This document shows, piece after piece, positions 26,634-34,472 of a stretch of DNA of 64,000 nt. Position 1 is the first letter of the stretch. Each line of letters starts with the position of its first letter. The stretch lies in assembly GCF_018130695.1 (NCBI RefSeq), contig NZ_JAFCJX010000007.1:245047-309046 (forward strand), in the 5' to 3' direction. Position numbers and translations under genes: made by a program. The stretch comes from Bradyrhizobium jicamae (GTDB taxonomy: Bacteria > Pseudomonadota > Alphaproteobacteria > Rhizobiales > Xanthobacteraceae). Under the pieces are notes generated by a model. The model was not told the DNA's origin. It searched no databases and worked only from the letters and a program-made list of their open reading frames with translations.

Positions 26634-27509
26634 ATGTCCCGCCTGCGGCTCTCCATCGCGCTGGTCTCGGTGATGCTGTCGTTCGTGGCCCCTGCCGCGA
26701 CCGCGGAGACGATCCATTTCCCGTCGCTCGATGGCGCGACCAATCTGGCCGCGCACCTGGTCCGCCCCGAAGGTGACGCGCCGCGGCCGGCCGTGGTCAT
26801 GCTGCACGGCTGCTCCGGCCTGGTGAACAGCAGGGGTCACGTGCTGGCGTTGTACCGGATGTGGGCGCGGGCGCTGGAGGTGCAGGGCTATGTCGCGCTG
26901 ATGGTCGACAGCGCGACCTCGCGCGGCTTTGGCCAGACCTGCTCGGCCAGTCCCGACCGCACCGTGATGTGGCGCGACCGTCCGAAGGACGCCTATGCCG
27001 CCCTGCAATATCTGCAGGCGCAGCCCTATGTGCGGCCCGACCGCGTCGCGCTGATGGGCTGGTCGCAGGGTGGCGGCGTGGTGCTGCTGACGATCAACGA
27101 CAAGAGCATCGGCCGGCCCGCGGGGCTGACAAGCGATTTTCGTGCCGCGGTGTCGTTCTATCCCGGCGCCTGCAGCGACCGCCTGCAGTCAAAGCCCTTC
27201 ACCCAGGTCGAGCCGAACGGCTGGAGCAGCAAGACGCCGCTGCTGACGCTGTTCGGCGAGGCCGACACCTGGACGCCGTTCGCGCCCTGTGACGCCTTCC
27301 TCACGGCTGCGAAAGCGCGCGGCAATCCGGTCGAGCTGAAGAGCTATCCGGATGCCGTCCATGCCTTCGATGCGCCGGACCTGCCGCGCCGTGAGCTGCC
27401 GGCCTATCAGGTCGGCCATGGCCCGATGCCCGTCATCGGTACCGATCGCGCCGCGCGGGCCGATGCCTTTGTCCGGGTGCTCGACTATCTGAAGCGTAAC
27501 CTGGAATGA
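26634..27509 (+). CDS. Exported dienelactone-hydrolase-like alpha/beta hydrolase
   Basis: A 291-residue protein with a signal peptide at about residues 1-24 (ending ATA-ETI). The fold's features are visible: oxyanion segment MLHGCSGL, nucleophile S144 in GWSQGG, acid Asp in GEADTWTP and His in DAVHAFD. The two cysteines in FGQTCSAS and YPGACSD suggest a disulfide, in line with export. The substrate is unknown. Confidence 0.8.
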   Translation: MSRLRLSIALVSVMLSFVAPAATAETIHFPSLDGATNLAAHLVRPEGDAPRPAVVMLHGCSGLVNSRGHVLALYRMWARALEVQGYVALMVDSATSRGFGQTCSASPDRTVMWRDRPKDAYAALQYLQAQPYVRPDRVALMGWSQGGGVVLLTINDKSIGRPAGLTSDFRAAVSFYPGACSDRLQSKPFTQVEPNGWSSKTPLLTLFGEADTWTPFAPCDAFLTAAKARGNPVELKSYPDAVHAFDAPDLPRRELPAYQVGHGPMPVIGTDRAARADAFVRVLDYLKRNLE

Positions 27510-27522
27510 TTGGGGATCCGCG

Positions 27523-28134
27523 ATGACGCTGTCTTTCCTGCTGACGACGCTGATCGTGGTCGCTTCCCCCGGCACGGGCGTGCTCTACACCCTGGCGGTG
27601 GCGCTGACGCGGGGCTCGCGGGCGAGCATTGCCGCCGCCTTCGGCTGCACGCTCGGGATCGTCCCGCAGATGTTGGCGGCGATGCTCGGGCTCGCCGCCG
27701 TACTGCACACCAGCGCGCTGGCGTTCGCGGCGCTGAAATGGTGCGGCGTGGTCTATCTGCTCTATATGTCCTGGCAGGCGCTGCGCGAGCGGGGGGCACT
27801 GGCGGTCGACACCGAGGTCAAACCGACATCGAGCGGGCGGGTGATCATAACAGCCGTGCTGATCAACATCCTCAATCCCAAACTGTCGATTTTCTTCCTC
27901 GCCTTCCTGCCGCAGTTCATTGACGCCACCGACCCGCATCCGCTGGCGCGGATGGTGGAACGCAGCGGAGTCTTCATGGCGATGACATTCGCGGTGTTCG
28001 CGGTCTACGGCCTGTGCGCCGCCTCGGTCCGTGACCGCGTCATCACCCGGCCGAAGGTTCTGGCCTGGCTGCGGCGGAGCTTTGCCGCCGGCTTCGCCGC
28101 GCTCGGCGCCAAGCTCGCCTTTGCGGAGCGCTGA
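27523..28134 (+). CDS. LysE/RhtB family amino-acid exporter
   Basis: A 203-residue membrane protein with about six hydrophobic segments. Family motifs are the N-terminal VASPGTGVLYTLAVALTRG and the central INILNPKLSIFFLAFLPQF. It starts 13 bases after the alpha/beta hydrolase gene, so the two may be co-transcribed. It is distinct from the LysE protein at 2091 in both sequence and context. Confidence 0.85.
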   Translation: MTLSFLLTTLIVVASPGTGVLYTLAVALTRGSRASIAAAFGCTLGIVPQMLAAMLGLAAVLHTSALAFAALKWCGVVYLLYMSWQALRERGALAVDTEVKPTSSGRVIITAVLINILNPKLSIFFLAFLPQFIDATDPHPLARMVERSGVFMAMTFAVFAVYGLCAASVRDRVITRPKVLAWLRRSFAAGFAALGAKLAFAER

Positions 28135-28171
28135 CGGCGTCCGATCCGATCGGCGGTGGTGACAACAAAAA

Positions 28172-28197
28172 AGCGGGCCACTGGCCCGCTGTCTTTT
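28172..28197. terminator. Bidirectional terminator-like hairpin
   Basis: AGCGGGCCA and TGGCCCGCT form a 9-bp stem around one base. It is preceded by AAAAAA and followed by GTCTTTT, so it can serve both the lysE-type gene on the plus strand and the tiny Lys/Ala gene on the minus strand. Confidence 0.75.
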
Positions 28198-28256
28198 CAT
28201 TCGTCTGGTTGGGTGCCCGGGCAGGGCAGAGCCGCTACCCGGGCGAGATCATCGAG

Positions 28257-28325
28257 TTACTTCTTGGCCTTCTTCTTCTTGGTGGCCTTCTTCGCCTTCT
28301 TCGCCTTCTTCGCTTTCTTAGCCAT
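28257..28325 (-). CDS. 22-residue Lys/Ala-rich basic peptide
   Basis: The minus strand encodes ATG-to-stop a peptide made only of Met, Ala, Lys and one Thr, with repeating AKK units. A good ribosome site (GAGAGGA, 4 bases from the ATG) precedes it, and a terminator-like hairpin lies downstream at 28172-28197. A peptide with 15 lysines in 22 residues should bind nucleic acid or other polyanions, like the tails of bacterial histone-H1-like proteins. The role is unknown. It is too short for most gene finders. Confidence 0.6.
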   Translation of the reverse strand: MAKKAKKAKKAKKATKKKKAKK

Positions 28326-28749
28326 AGTATCCTCTCAAGGTTTAATGGATTGAACGCGACTCCGAGGCATGCTTGGCGGAGGGCCAACCTCGCAACATCC
28401 TCAAGGATAAACTCAGCAGATTCGCAGCCTGCTGCCGCCTGCTGTCACCGCGCTGTCATCACGTTATCCACAGCGATTGTGGGTTTTGGACGCGGTTTCG
28501 CACAATTCGTCGCGTCGTGCGCCGCCACCGCGTCGCGCCCGCTCATGCTTAACGATGCGCAAACGCGGCAGATAGGTTTGTTCATCAATTCAAAACCACG
28601 GCATTGATTTGCTGTTCCCGGTCAGAGTCCGTTAAGCGCCGCGGCTGCATCCTGCTCCGTAAGACAACGGGGATTGTCGCTGGAGGAAGCCCGGGGGCGG
28701 GCGGTTTGAGAACAGGGGAGACGGGACAATTTCAGTCCCGGATAGAGCG
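28326..28749. other. Gene-free gap with one DnaA-box-like site
   Basis: No gene is seen. TTATCCACA at 28464-28472 equals the consensus DnaA box, but it stands alone. The gap should hold the promoters for the Lys/Ala peptide (minus) and the diguanylate cyclase (plus). Confidence 0.4.
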
Positions 28750-29976
28750 ATGCTGAGCGTTCCGACGCTTTGGACGGTATTCATCATCAATTTTCTCGCG
28801 CTTGGCCTGATCTGGGCCTACGTGATGAAGAGCTATCCCTCGTTCGCTGCTGCCCGGTTCTGGACCGGCTCGGCCTTCGCCGCGGCGGCGGGAGCTGCCT
28901 GCGCGATGGTGCGCGTGCTGCTGACGGACTCGCTGGTGCCGCTGATGTTGGCCGGCACCACGCTGGTCTTTGCCGCCTGCCTCGCCGCGATGGGCATCCG
29001 CCGCTTCTACGGCCGCGACGTCAGCTGGCGCAGCACCGTGCTGATCACGGGCCTCGCCTTCGTCTCGATCGGCACCTTCATCTTCGGCTATGACAGCATG
29101 CAGCTGCGGATGCTCAGTTACACCACGGCGCAGATCCTGCCGATGGCGCTGTCGATCAGGCTGCTGCTGTCGTCCGAGCACGGCCGCGTCAGCCCCGGTG
29201 CCCGGCTTGCCGGCATCGTCTCCGGCATCATCGTCGCCATCTATCTGGCCCGCCTCACCGGCGCGCTGCTGCATCCCGGCGGGGAGTTCTCCTTTGTCCA
29301 GTTCAACCAGGTGCAGTCGGCGCTGGTCCTGGTGCTGGTGTTCCTGTCGATGGCGCTGAATTTCGGCTTCCTCTTGATGGCGATGGACCGCCTGCGCAGC
29401 GAGGTCGCGGATCTTGCGCTGCTCGACGACCTCACCGGCGTCGGCAACCGCCGCCATCTGGTGCAGCGGCTGACCGAGGAATGCGCGCGCTCGGACCGCA
29501 GCGGTGAGCCGTTCTCGCTGCTCGTGATCGATCTCGACGGCTTCAAGGGCATCAACGACACCCACGGCCATGCCGCGGGCGACGCCTGCCTGCAGCATTT
29601 CACCCTGATGGCGCAGACGCGCCTGCGGCCCGGCGACATGCTGGCGCGCACCGGCGGCGACGAGTTCTGCATCGTGCTGCCGTCCTCGACCTTGCGCGAA
29701 GGCGCGATGATCGCCCGCCGCGTGCTCGAGGTCTGCCGCGCCGATGCCGAGCAGTGCATGGGCAACGAGATCCCGATCGCGGTCTCGATCGGCGTCGCGC
29801 AATGGAGCCGCGACATCGGCAACCATCCCGACCGCCTGATCGCGGCCGCCGACCACGCGCTCTACGACGCCAAGAAGGGCGGCAAGAACGGCTTTGCGAC
29901 CTACGAGCCCGCGGCGCCTGCGCTCGCGCCCGACATGGCCGAGCTGGTCGAGGCAGCGCTGCGCAAGCGGGCCTGA
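28750..29976 (+). CDS. Membrane-bound diguanylate cyclase (GGDEF)
   Basis: A 408-residue protein with about six N-terminal transmembrane segments (residues 1-215) and a cytoplasmic GGDEF domain. The active site is intact (GGDEF at residues 302-306), and an inhibitory I-site RxxD is present at 293-296 (RPGD), so product feedback is expected. It makes cyclic di-GMP. The membrane part is probably the sensor. No EAL domain is present. Confidence 0.9.
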   Translation: MLSVPTLWTVFIINFLALGLIWAYVMKSYPSFAAARFWTGSAFAAAAGAACAMVRVLLTDSLVPLMLAGTTLVFAACLAAMGIRRFYGRDVSWRSTVLITGLAFVSIGTFIFGYDSMQLRMLSYTTAQILPMALSIRLLLSSEHGRVSPGARLAGIVSGIIVAIYLARLTGALLHPGGEFSFVQFNQVQSALVLVLVFLSMALNFGFLLMAMDRLRSEVADLALLDDLTGVGNRRHLVQRLTEECARSDRSGEPFSLLVIDLDGFKGINDTHGHAAGDACLQHFTLMAQTRLRPGDMLARTGGDEFCIVLPSSTLREGAMIARRVLEVCRADAEQCMGNEIPIAVSIGVAQWSRDIGNHPDRLIAAADHALYDAKKGGKNGFATYEPAAPALAPDMAELVEAALRKRA

Positions 29977-30010
29977 CGTGCTATGGCGGGTTGTCACCGG
30001 ACCCGCCCGT

Positions 30011-30631
30011 ATGATCCTCCGCCTGCTCGCTATCCTCCTCGCCCTTGCATTTGCCTGCCCCGCGATCGCGGGAGCGCCCGACCTCGCCACGATCGCGCGC
30101 GCCCAGGGCACGCCTGATATTCCCGGGCTGAAGATGGTCTGGCTGTCGCCCTGGGGCGACGTCGAAAAATCCCACCCCTGGCGCAACATCATCGTGCACC
30201 AGACCGAAGGCCCGGCCGGCTCGGCGCGCGGCGGCGCGATGGAGCAGCACAAGAACCCGACCCGGCGCGGCGTCATGGTCTGGGTCGAGACCGACGGCAC
30301 GGTCTATTGGTCGGTCGCGGAAAATCTCGTCCCCACCCATGGCGACGGTGGCAACCGCAACGACAACAAATACATCGACAACGGTCCGACCTATCGTCAG
30401 GTGGTCGGCAACAACTCGATCGGTGTCGAGTTCGCCGGCAATTATCCCGACGTCACCCGCGGCCCGACGGAAGCGCAGATCGAGGCCTGGCGGGTGCTGG
30501 TGAAGGTGTTGCGCGCCCGTTACGGCATCCCGCTCGACCGCGTCTATGCGCACAACTGGATCGACTTCAAGGACGCCCGCTATTGCGAGGGCTGCGCGCT
30601 GGCGACGATGGCGCGGGAGTGGGGGGAGTAG
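30011..30631 (+). CDS. Exported N-acetylmuramoyl-L-alanine amidase (amidase_2)
   Basis: A 206-residue exported enzyme of the zinc amidase_2 fold, expected to cut the bond between MurNAc and L-Ala in peptidoglycan. The signal peptide is about residues 1-20. Zinc-binding and active-site regions are IIVHQTEGP and VYAHNWID. The last residues (DARYCEGCALA) carry two cysteines that may form a disulfide. The 3' 148 bases of this gene are repeated at 34031-34178 as a truncated copy. Confidence 0.85.
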   Translation: MILRLLAILLALAFACPAIAGAPDLATIARAQGTPDIPGLKMVWLSPWGDVEKSHPWRNIIVHQTEGPAGSARGGAMEQHKNPTRRGVMVWVETDGTVYWSVAENLVPTHGDGGNRNDNKYIDNGPTYRQVVGNNSIGVEFAGNYPDVTRGPTEAQIEAWRVLVKVLRARYGIPLDRVYAHNWIDFKDARYCEGCALATMAREWGE

Positions 30632-30637
30632 GGCGCA
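30484..30637 (+). repeat. Direct repeat, copy 1 (3' end of amidase gene)
   Basis: This stretch matches 34031-34184 in the same orientation with few substitutions and no gaps (constant offset of 3547 bases). The similarity resumes weakly beyond the stop (CGAAGCGGAAGC at about 30671 and 34302). The repeat brackets the LysR-TPR-TPR block. Confidence 0.9.
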
Positions 30638-30735
30638 CTCATGAGAACCCGGGGCGCCCGCTTTCGGGGGCGAAGCGGAAGCCGCCACGCCCTTGGGATA
30701 TCGCCTTCTGACCCAAAGCGGAGGTCCGGCAGAAC

Positions 30736-31680
30736 TCAGATCACAGGCTGGCTCGGCTTCGCCAGAGGAGGCGCGCGTCTGACGTAGGCGCGTCCGGGAA
30801 ACGCGCGCTGAGCGTGAGCAAACAACTCGTCCACGAACATTTCAGCATAGGAAGGCAGGGCACGTCGTGGATTCCAGCAGACGCCCACCCATCGGCCGAC
30901 TGATGTGCCGCGGTGGACAATTGGGATCGCACGCAAGTCTCCACGAACAGCGGAAGTAGAGGGGACGACCGCGATTCCGTGGCCGACTGCTGCCAGTTCG
31001 ATAAGAGTGTGCGCCGTGGTGCTTTCCATGAGCGCCGGCGGCCTTACATTTGCGCCCTCGCACTCTGCATCGAACCAGGCCCGTGAACCGTACCCGCGTT
31101 GAAGCAACAACAGAGGATGCGCCGACAGCTCCTCCACCTCGACGACCTTGCGACGAGACAGCGGATGCGTCTTGAGCAACACCGCCAGTGCATGGACGGG
31201 AGCCAGCAGCCGGTAGGAAATCGCCCCACCGAGCACGGGCATGATTGTCAGATGAACCTCGCCCCGTTCAAGACGGGCCCTTTGCTGGGAGTCACCGCCC
31301 TCCACCAGTTGTATGTCAACTCCAGGATGACGGAGCCGATGGCCTGGCAGAAAAGGAGCGATCAGGTTCGCGATGACTTGAGGGGTCGCGCCAACCTTGA
31401 GCGTACCGGTCCGCCCGCCGCGCAACGCCCGCGCGTGTTCGATCAGAAGCTCGGAATGGGCCAGCAGTTGCCGGCTGCGCTGCAGCAGGTCTTCTCCGTG
31501 TGACGTCAGCCGAAGGCGACGACCAACCTGCTCGAACAGGGCAACGCCGAGCTCGACTTCCAGCGCATCGATCTGCCGCGAGGCGGCAGGCTGACTCAGA
31601 TTCAAACGCGCACAGGCCCGGCCGAGCCCGCCCATTTCGGCAGTCATCACGAAAGTGCGCAGTGCGCGAAGATGTACCAT
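30736..31680 (-). CDS. LysR-family transcriptional regulator
   Basis: A 314-residue regulator: N-terminal winged helix (residues 1-62, with LGRACARLNLSQPAASRQIDALE) and a C-terminal effector-binding domain. The ATG at 31680 begins MVHLRALRTFV, the standard LysR start; a start nine codons earlier is possible. It is divergent from the TPR gene at 31746, so the shared 65-base gap probably holds its operator. The effector is unknown. Confidence 0.85.
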   Translation of the reverse strand: MVHLRALRTFVMTAEMGGLGRACARLNLSQPAASRQIDALEVELGVALFEQVGRRLRLTSHGEDLLQRSRQLLAHSELLIEHARALRGGRTGTLKVGATPQVIANLIAPFLPGHRLRHPGVDIQLVEGGDSQQRARLERGEVHLTIMPVLGGAISYRLLAPVHALAVLLKTHPLSRRKVVEVEELSAHPLLLLQRGYGSRAWFDAECEGANVRPPALMESTTAHTLIELAAVGHGIAVVPSTSAVRGDLRAIPIVHRGTSVGRWVGVCWNPRRALPSYAEMFVDELFAHAQRAFPGRAYVRRAPPLAKPSQPVI

Positions 31681-31745
31681 TGTTGTGCTTTCTGCATGAT
31701 ATTTCACCCGATATTTGCATTCGACACAACGGAATTCGGCGGCGC

Positions 31746-33386
31746 ATGATGCCGGGCATCGCGAAATGGCGGAATCGGATCATGGGCTGTTCAAAAAGCC
31801 TTGCCGGCATGACAATCGCAGCTGCGGCGCTTGCTCTATCTGCCGGGCTCATTGCGGCGCAAACTGACCAGCAGGATGACAAGTTGGGCAAGCTCAGCTT
31901 TTCGACGTCCTGCGATCCCAAGGTGCAGGCTGAGTTCGAGCGCGGCGTCGCGATGATCCACTCTTATTGGTTCCTGATCGCCCGCCGCACGTTCGAGGAC
32001 GTGTTGAAGCAGGATCCAGACTGCGCGATCGCGTATTGGGGTATCGCCATTGATCTCCTCAACAATGTCTTTGTCGCGCCGCCGCCGCGCGCAGACGCGG
32101 ACGCCGCCTGGGCGGCGCTCGAGAAGGCGCGTGAGGTCGGCGCAAAAACGCAGCGTGAACGCGACTGGATCGAGGCTTTGAGCGCCTACTACCGCGACCA
32201 CGAAAAGACGCCGGTCAACCTCCGCCTATCCAACTACAACAGGGCGATGGGGCAACTGGCCCAGCGCTATCCCGATGACTACGAGGCGCAAGTCTTCTAT
32301 GCTCTCACCTTGCAGGCGTCGGCATCACCTTCTGATACGACCTATGCCAACCAGCTCAAGTCAGCGGCCATTCTGGAAAAGCTTTATCGGCAGAACCCAC
32401 AGCATCCGGGCGTGACGCATTTCACCATCCACGCCTATGACTTCGCCCCGATTGCCGAGAAGGGCCTTCCCGCGGCGCGGCGTTACGCCGATGTCGCGCC
32501 AGCCGTGCCGCACGCGCGACATATGCCCTCGCACATCTATTCGATGCTGGGACTGTGGGAAGATTCGATCGCGTCGAACGCTTCGGCAATCTCGATCCAA
32601 CCCGACTATTACCACGCGGCGGATTTCTCGGTTTACGCGTACCTGCAGCTCGGACAGGATGAAAAAGCGAAAGCACTAACCGAGAAGTCGATTGCGACCG
32701 CGGATCGCGGCGACCGACCAATCGTCTTCGCCAACTTCACCGCAAAGAACGCAATGCCGGCGCGCTACGTCCTGGAGCGCGCCGACTGGGCGGGCGCTGC
32801 GGCGCTGCCGCTCAAGCCAAGCCAGTATCCGGCGGCGGATTCGGTGACCCGGTTCACGCGCGGGCTCGGCATGGTGCGCAACGGCGATCTCGCCGGTGCG
32901 AAAGCCGAGATCGAGGCGATCAAGGCACTCCGAGCGACACTGGAGCAAGCCAACCAGTCCTATTGGGCAGACCGTTCGGAAGAACAGATCCTGGCGATCT
33001 CGGCTTGGATTGCACTGCGTGAGGGGGCCCGCGATCAGGCGATCAAGTTCATGCGCACTGCTGCCGACAGCGAGGACGCGAGCATCAAGAGCGTGGCGAT
33101 GGAAAATCGCCTCTATCCGTTCCGCGAGTTGCTCGGCGAGTTCCTCCTCGAAACGGGTCAGCCGGCTGCCGCGCTGAAGGAATTCGAGACCGCGCTGCGG
33201 CAGACGCCCAATCGCTATCGCGCCCTTCTTGGAATCGCACGCGCCGCGAACGGAGCGAGCGACCGTCAGAAGGCCGTCGAGTACTACGGCAAGGTCGTCG
33301 AGCTCGCCAGGACTGCCGACAATGAGCGGCCCGAGACTCGCGAGGCCAAGACGTATCTCGCCGGCCAAAAGGCGGGCAGCCGATGA
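31746..33386 (+). CDS. Exported TPR-repeat protein
   Basis: A 546-residue protein with an N-terminal hydrophobic segment (about residues 20-40 from this start) that fits a signal peptide; a start at 31782 would give a cleaner one. The rest is built of TPR-like helical pairs (for example AYWGIAIDLLNN, AALKEFETALRQTPNRYRALLGIARAA). The HMPSHIYSMLGLWEDSI block is typical of a group of periplasmic tetratricopeptide proteins. It probably scaffolds a protein complex. The next TPR gene overlaps its stop by four bases. Confidence 0.75.
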   Translation: MMPGIAKWRNRIMGCSKSLAGMTIAAAALALSAGLIAAQTDQQDDKLGKLSFSTSCDPKVQAEFERGVAMIHSYWFLIARRTFEDVLKQDPDCAIAYWGIAIDLLNNVFVAPPPRADADAAWAALEKAREVGAKTQRERDWIEALSAYYRDHEKTPVNLRLSNYNRAMGQLAQRYPDDYEAQVFYALTLQASASPSDTTYANQLKSAAILEKLYRQNPQHPGVTHFTIHAYDFAPIAEKGLPAARRYADVAPAVPHARHMPSHIYSMLGLWEDSIASNASAISIQPDYYHAADFSVYAYLQLGQDEKAKALTEKSIATADRGDRPIVFANFTAKNAMPARYVLERADWAGAAALPLKPSQYPAADSVTRFTRGLGMVRNGDLAGAKAEIEAIKALRATLEQANQSYWADRSEEQILAISAWIALREGARDQAIKFMRTAADSEDASIKSVAMENRLYPFRELLGEFLLETGQPAAALKEFETALRQTPNRYRALLGIARAANGASDRQKAVEYYGKVVELARTADNERPETREAKTYLAGQKAGSR

Positions 33387-33955
33387 TGCGCCGGATCGCC
33401 TCGGCCACCTTCCTCGGCGTATTGATCGCGGGGAGCTCGCTCTATGTCGCGAACGGTGCAGCTTGGCAAAAGGCGATCACCGGTTGGCTCGGCACCTCAG
33501 CCGAGACGACGTTGGCGGCGGAAACGTGGCCGATCTGTACCTCGATGACCGAGTTGGGAAGCGAGTCCGACTGGGCGCAACTCGATCCCGATTTCGCGGC
33601 CGGCAAGCGAGCCCTCGCGGCGGAAAACTGGGATGAGGCGATCAGGGCACTCAGTCTCGCTGTTCTGCGCGATCCCTTCAACGCAGACATACAGAACTAC
33701 ATTGGCTATGCTCATTATCGGCTTCGACAGCTCGGTCCCGCCATGGGGCACTATCAGCAGGCGCTGACGTTCAATCCTCGTCATCGTGGTGCTCGCACAC
33801 ATCTGGGCGAGCTTTTCCTGGCACTTGGCGAGCCCCGCAAGGCGCAGGATCAGCTCGCTGCGCTGAAGGAGATTTGCCTTATCTCATGTGATGAGATCGC
33901 CTATCTCGAGCACGCGATCGATACGGGAACGTGGCGCCCGGCCTTGCCTGAATAA
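33383..33955 (+). CDS. Small exported TPR protein
   Basis: A 190-residue protein with a signal peptide or anchor in residues 1-23, followed by about three TPR-like repeats in residues 75-165 (ALAAENWDEAIRALSLAVL, HYRLRQLGPAMGHYQQALT). Four cysteines, two of them in EICLISCDE near the C-terminus. It overlaps the larger TPR gene by ATGA, so it is translationally coupled and probably in one complex with it. Confidence 0.75.
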   Translation: MMRRIASATFLGVLIAGSSLYVANGAAWQKAITGWLGTSAETTLAAETWPICTSMTELGSESDWAQLDPDFAAGKRALAAENWDEAIRALSLAVLRDPFNADIQNYIGYAHYRLRQLGPAMGHYQQALTFNPRHRGARTHLGELFLALGEPRKAQDQLAALKEICLISCDEIAYLEHAIDTGTWRPALPE

Positions 33956-34030
33956 AGATCACACGCCTGTCGCCAGACTGCAGATCGAGTTCGGTCGAAA
34001 CGTCCGTTTATGGCCCTTAGCCGACATGGC

Positions 34031-34178
34031 GGCCTGGCGGGTGCTGGTGAAGGTGTTGCGCGCCCGTTACGGCATCCCGCTCGACCGTGTCTATGCGCAC
34101 AACTGGATCGACGTCAAGGACGCGCGTTATTGCGAAGGCTGCGCGCTGGCGAAGATGGCGCGGGAGTGGGGGGAATAG
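34031..34178 (+). pseudogene. Truncated duplicate of the amidase 3' end
   Basis: Forty-nine codons that match the last 49 residues of the amidase at 30011, with only a few changes (D-to-V after WI, T-to-K near the end) and the same stop. The N-terminal half with the first zinc ligand is missing, so it cannot be an active enzyme. The nearest ATG (34026) gives a 50-residue peptide with no visible ribosome site. Confidence 0.85.
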
Positions 34179-34189
34179 GGCGGCGCTTC

Positions 34190-34274
34190 GTAGGATGGGT
34201 GGAGCGCAGCGATACCCATCATCTCACCGGGCGGCACGAAGGTGATGGGTATCGCTTCGCTCCACCCATCCTAC
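34190..34274. repeat. Palindromic element inserted in the duplicated region
   Basis: GTAGGATGGGTGGAGCGCAGCGATACCCATC at 34190-34220 and its inverse at 34244-34274 form a long hairpin, almost perfect, with a 23-base loop. The duplicate copy at 30632 does not have it, although flanking sequence on both sides is similar. It therefore probably moved in after the duplication, a sign of mobility. Confidence 0.8.
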
Positions 34275-34472
34275 AAACTTCAAGGACGGCCCGCTTTTGG
34301 GACGAAGCGGAAGCCCGATCCGACCTCAGGGATATGGCCATCTGATCCATATGCGACATGGCCGGATTGGTCAGCAGGACGTGTTGCCACTGTGTTATGA
34401 TTTGGCCGGCCCGGCGGCTGATAGCCTGAATGGCCGGCGAAGCTGATAGATTGTTACCGTCAGGAGCTGGCG

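Noticed and set aside
28464..28472. TTATCCACA as part of a replication origin
   Set aside because: A single DnaA-box-like site with no cluster, AT-rich unwinding element or origin genes nearby; likely chance.
28732..30300. Long minus-strand frame opposite the diguanylate cyclase
   Set aside because: The GGDEF gene on the plus strand is certain; the antisense product is an Arg/His/Gln-rich sequence with no fold-like pattern.
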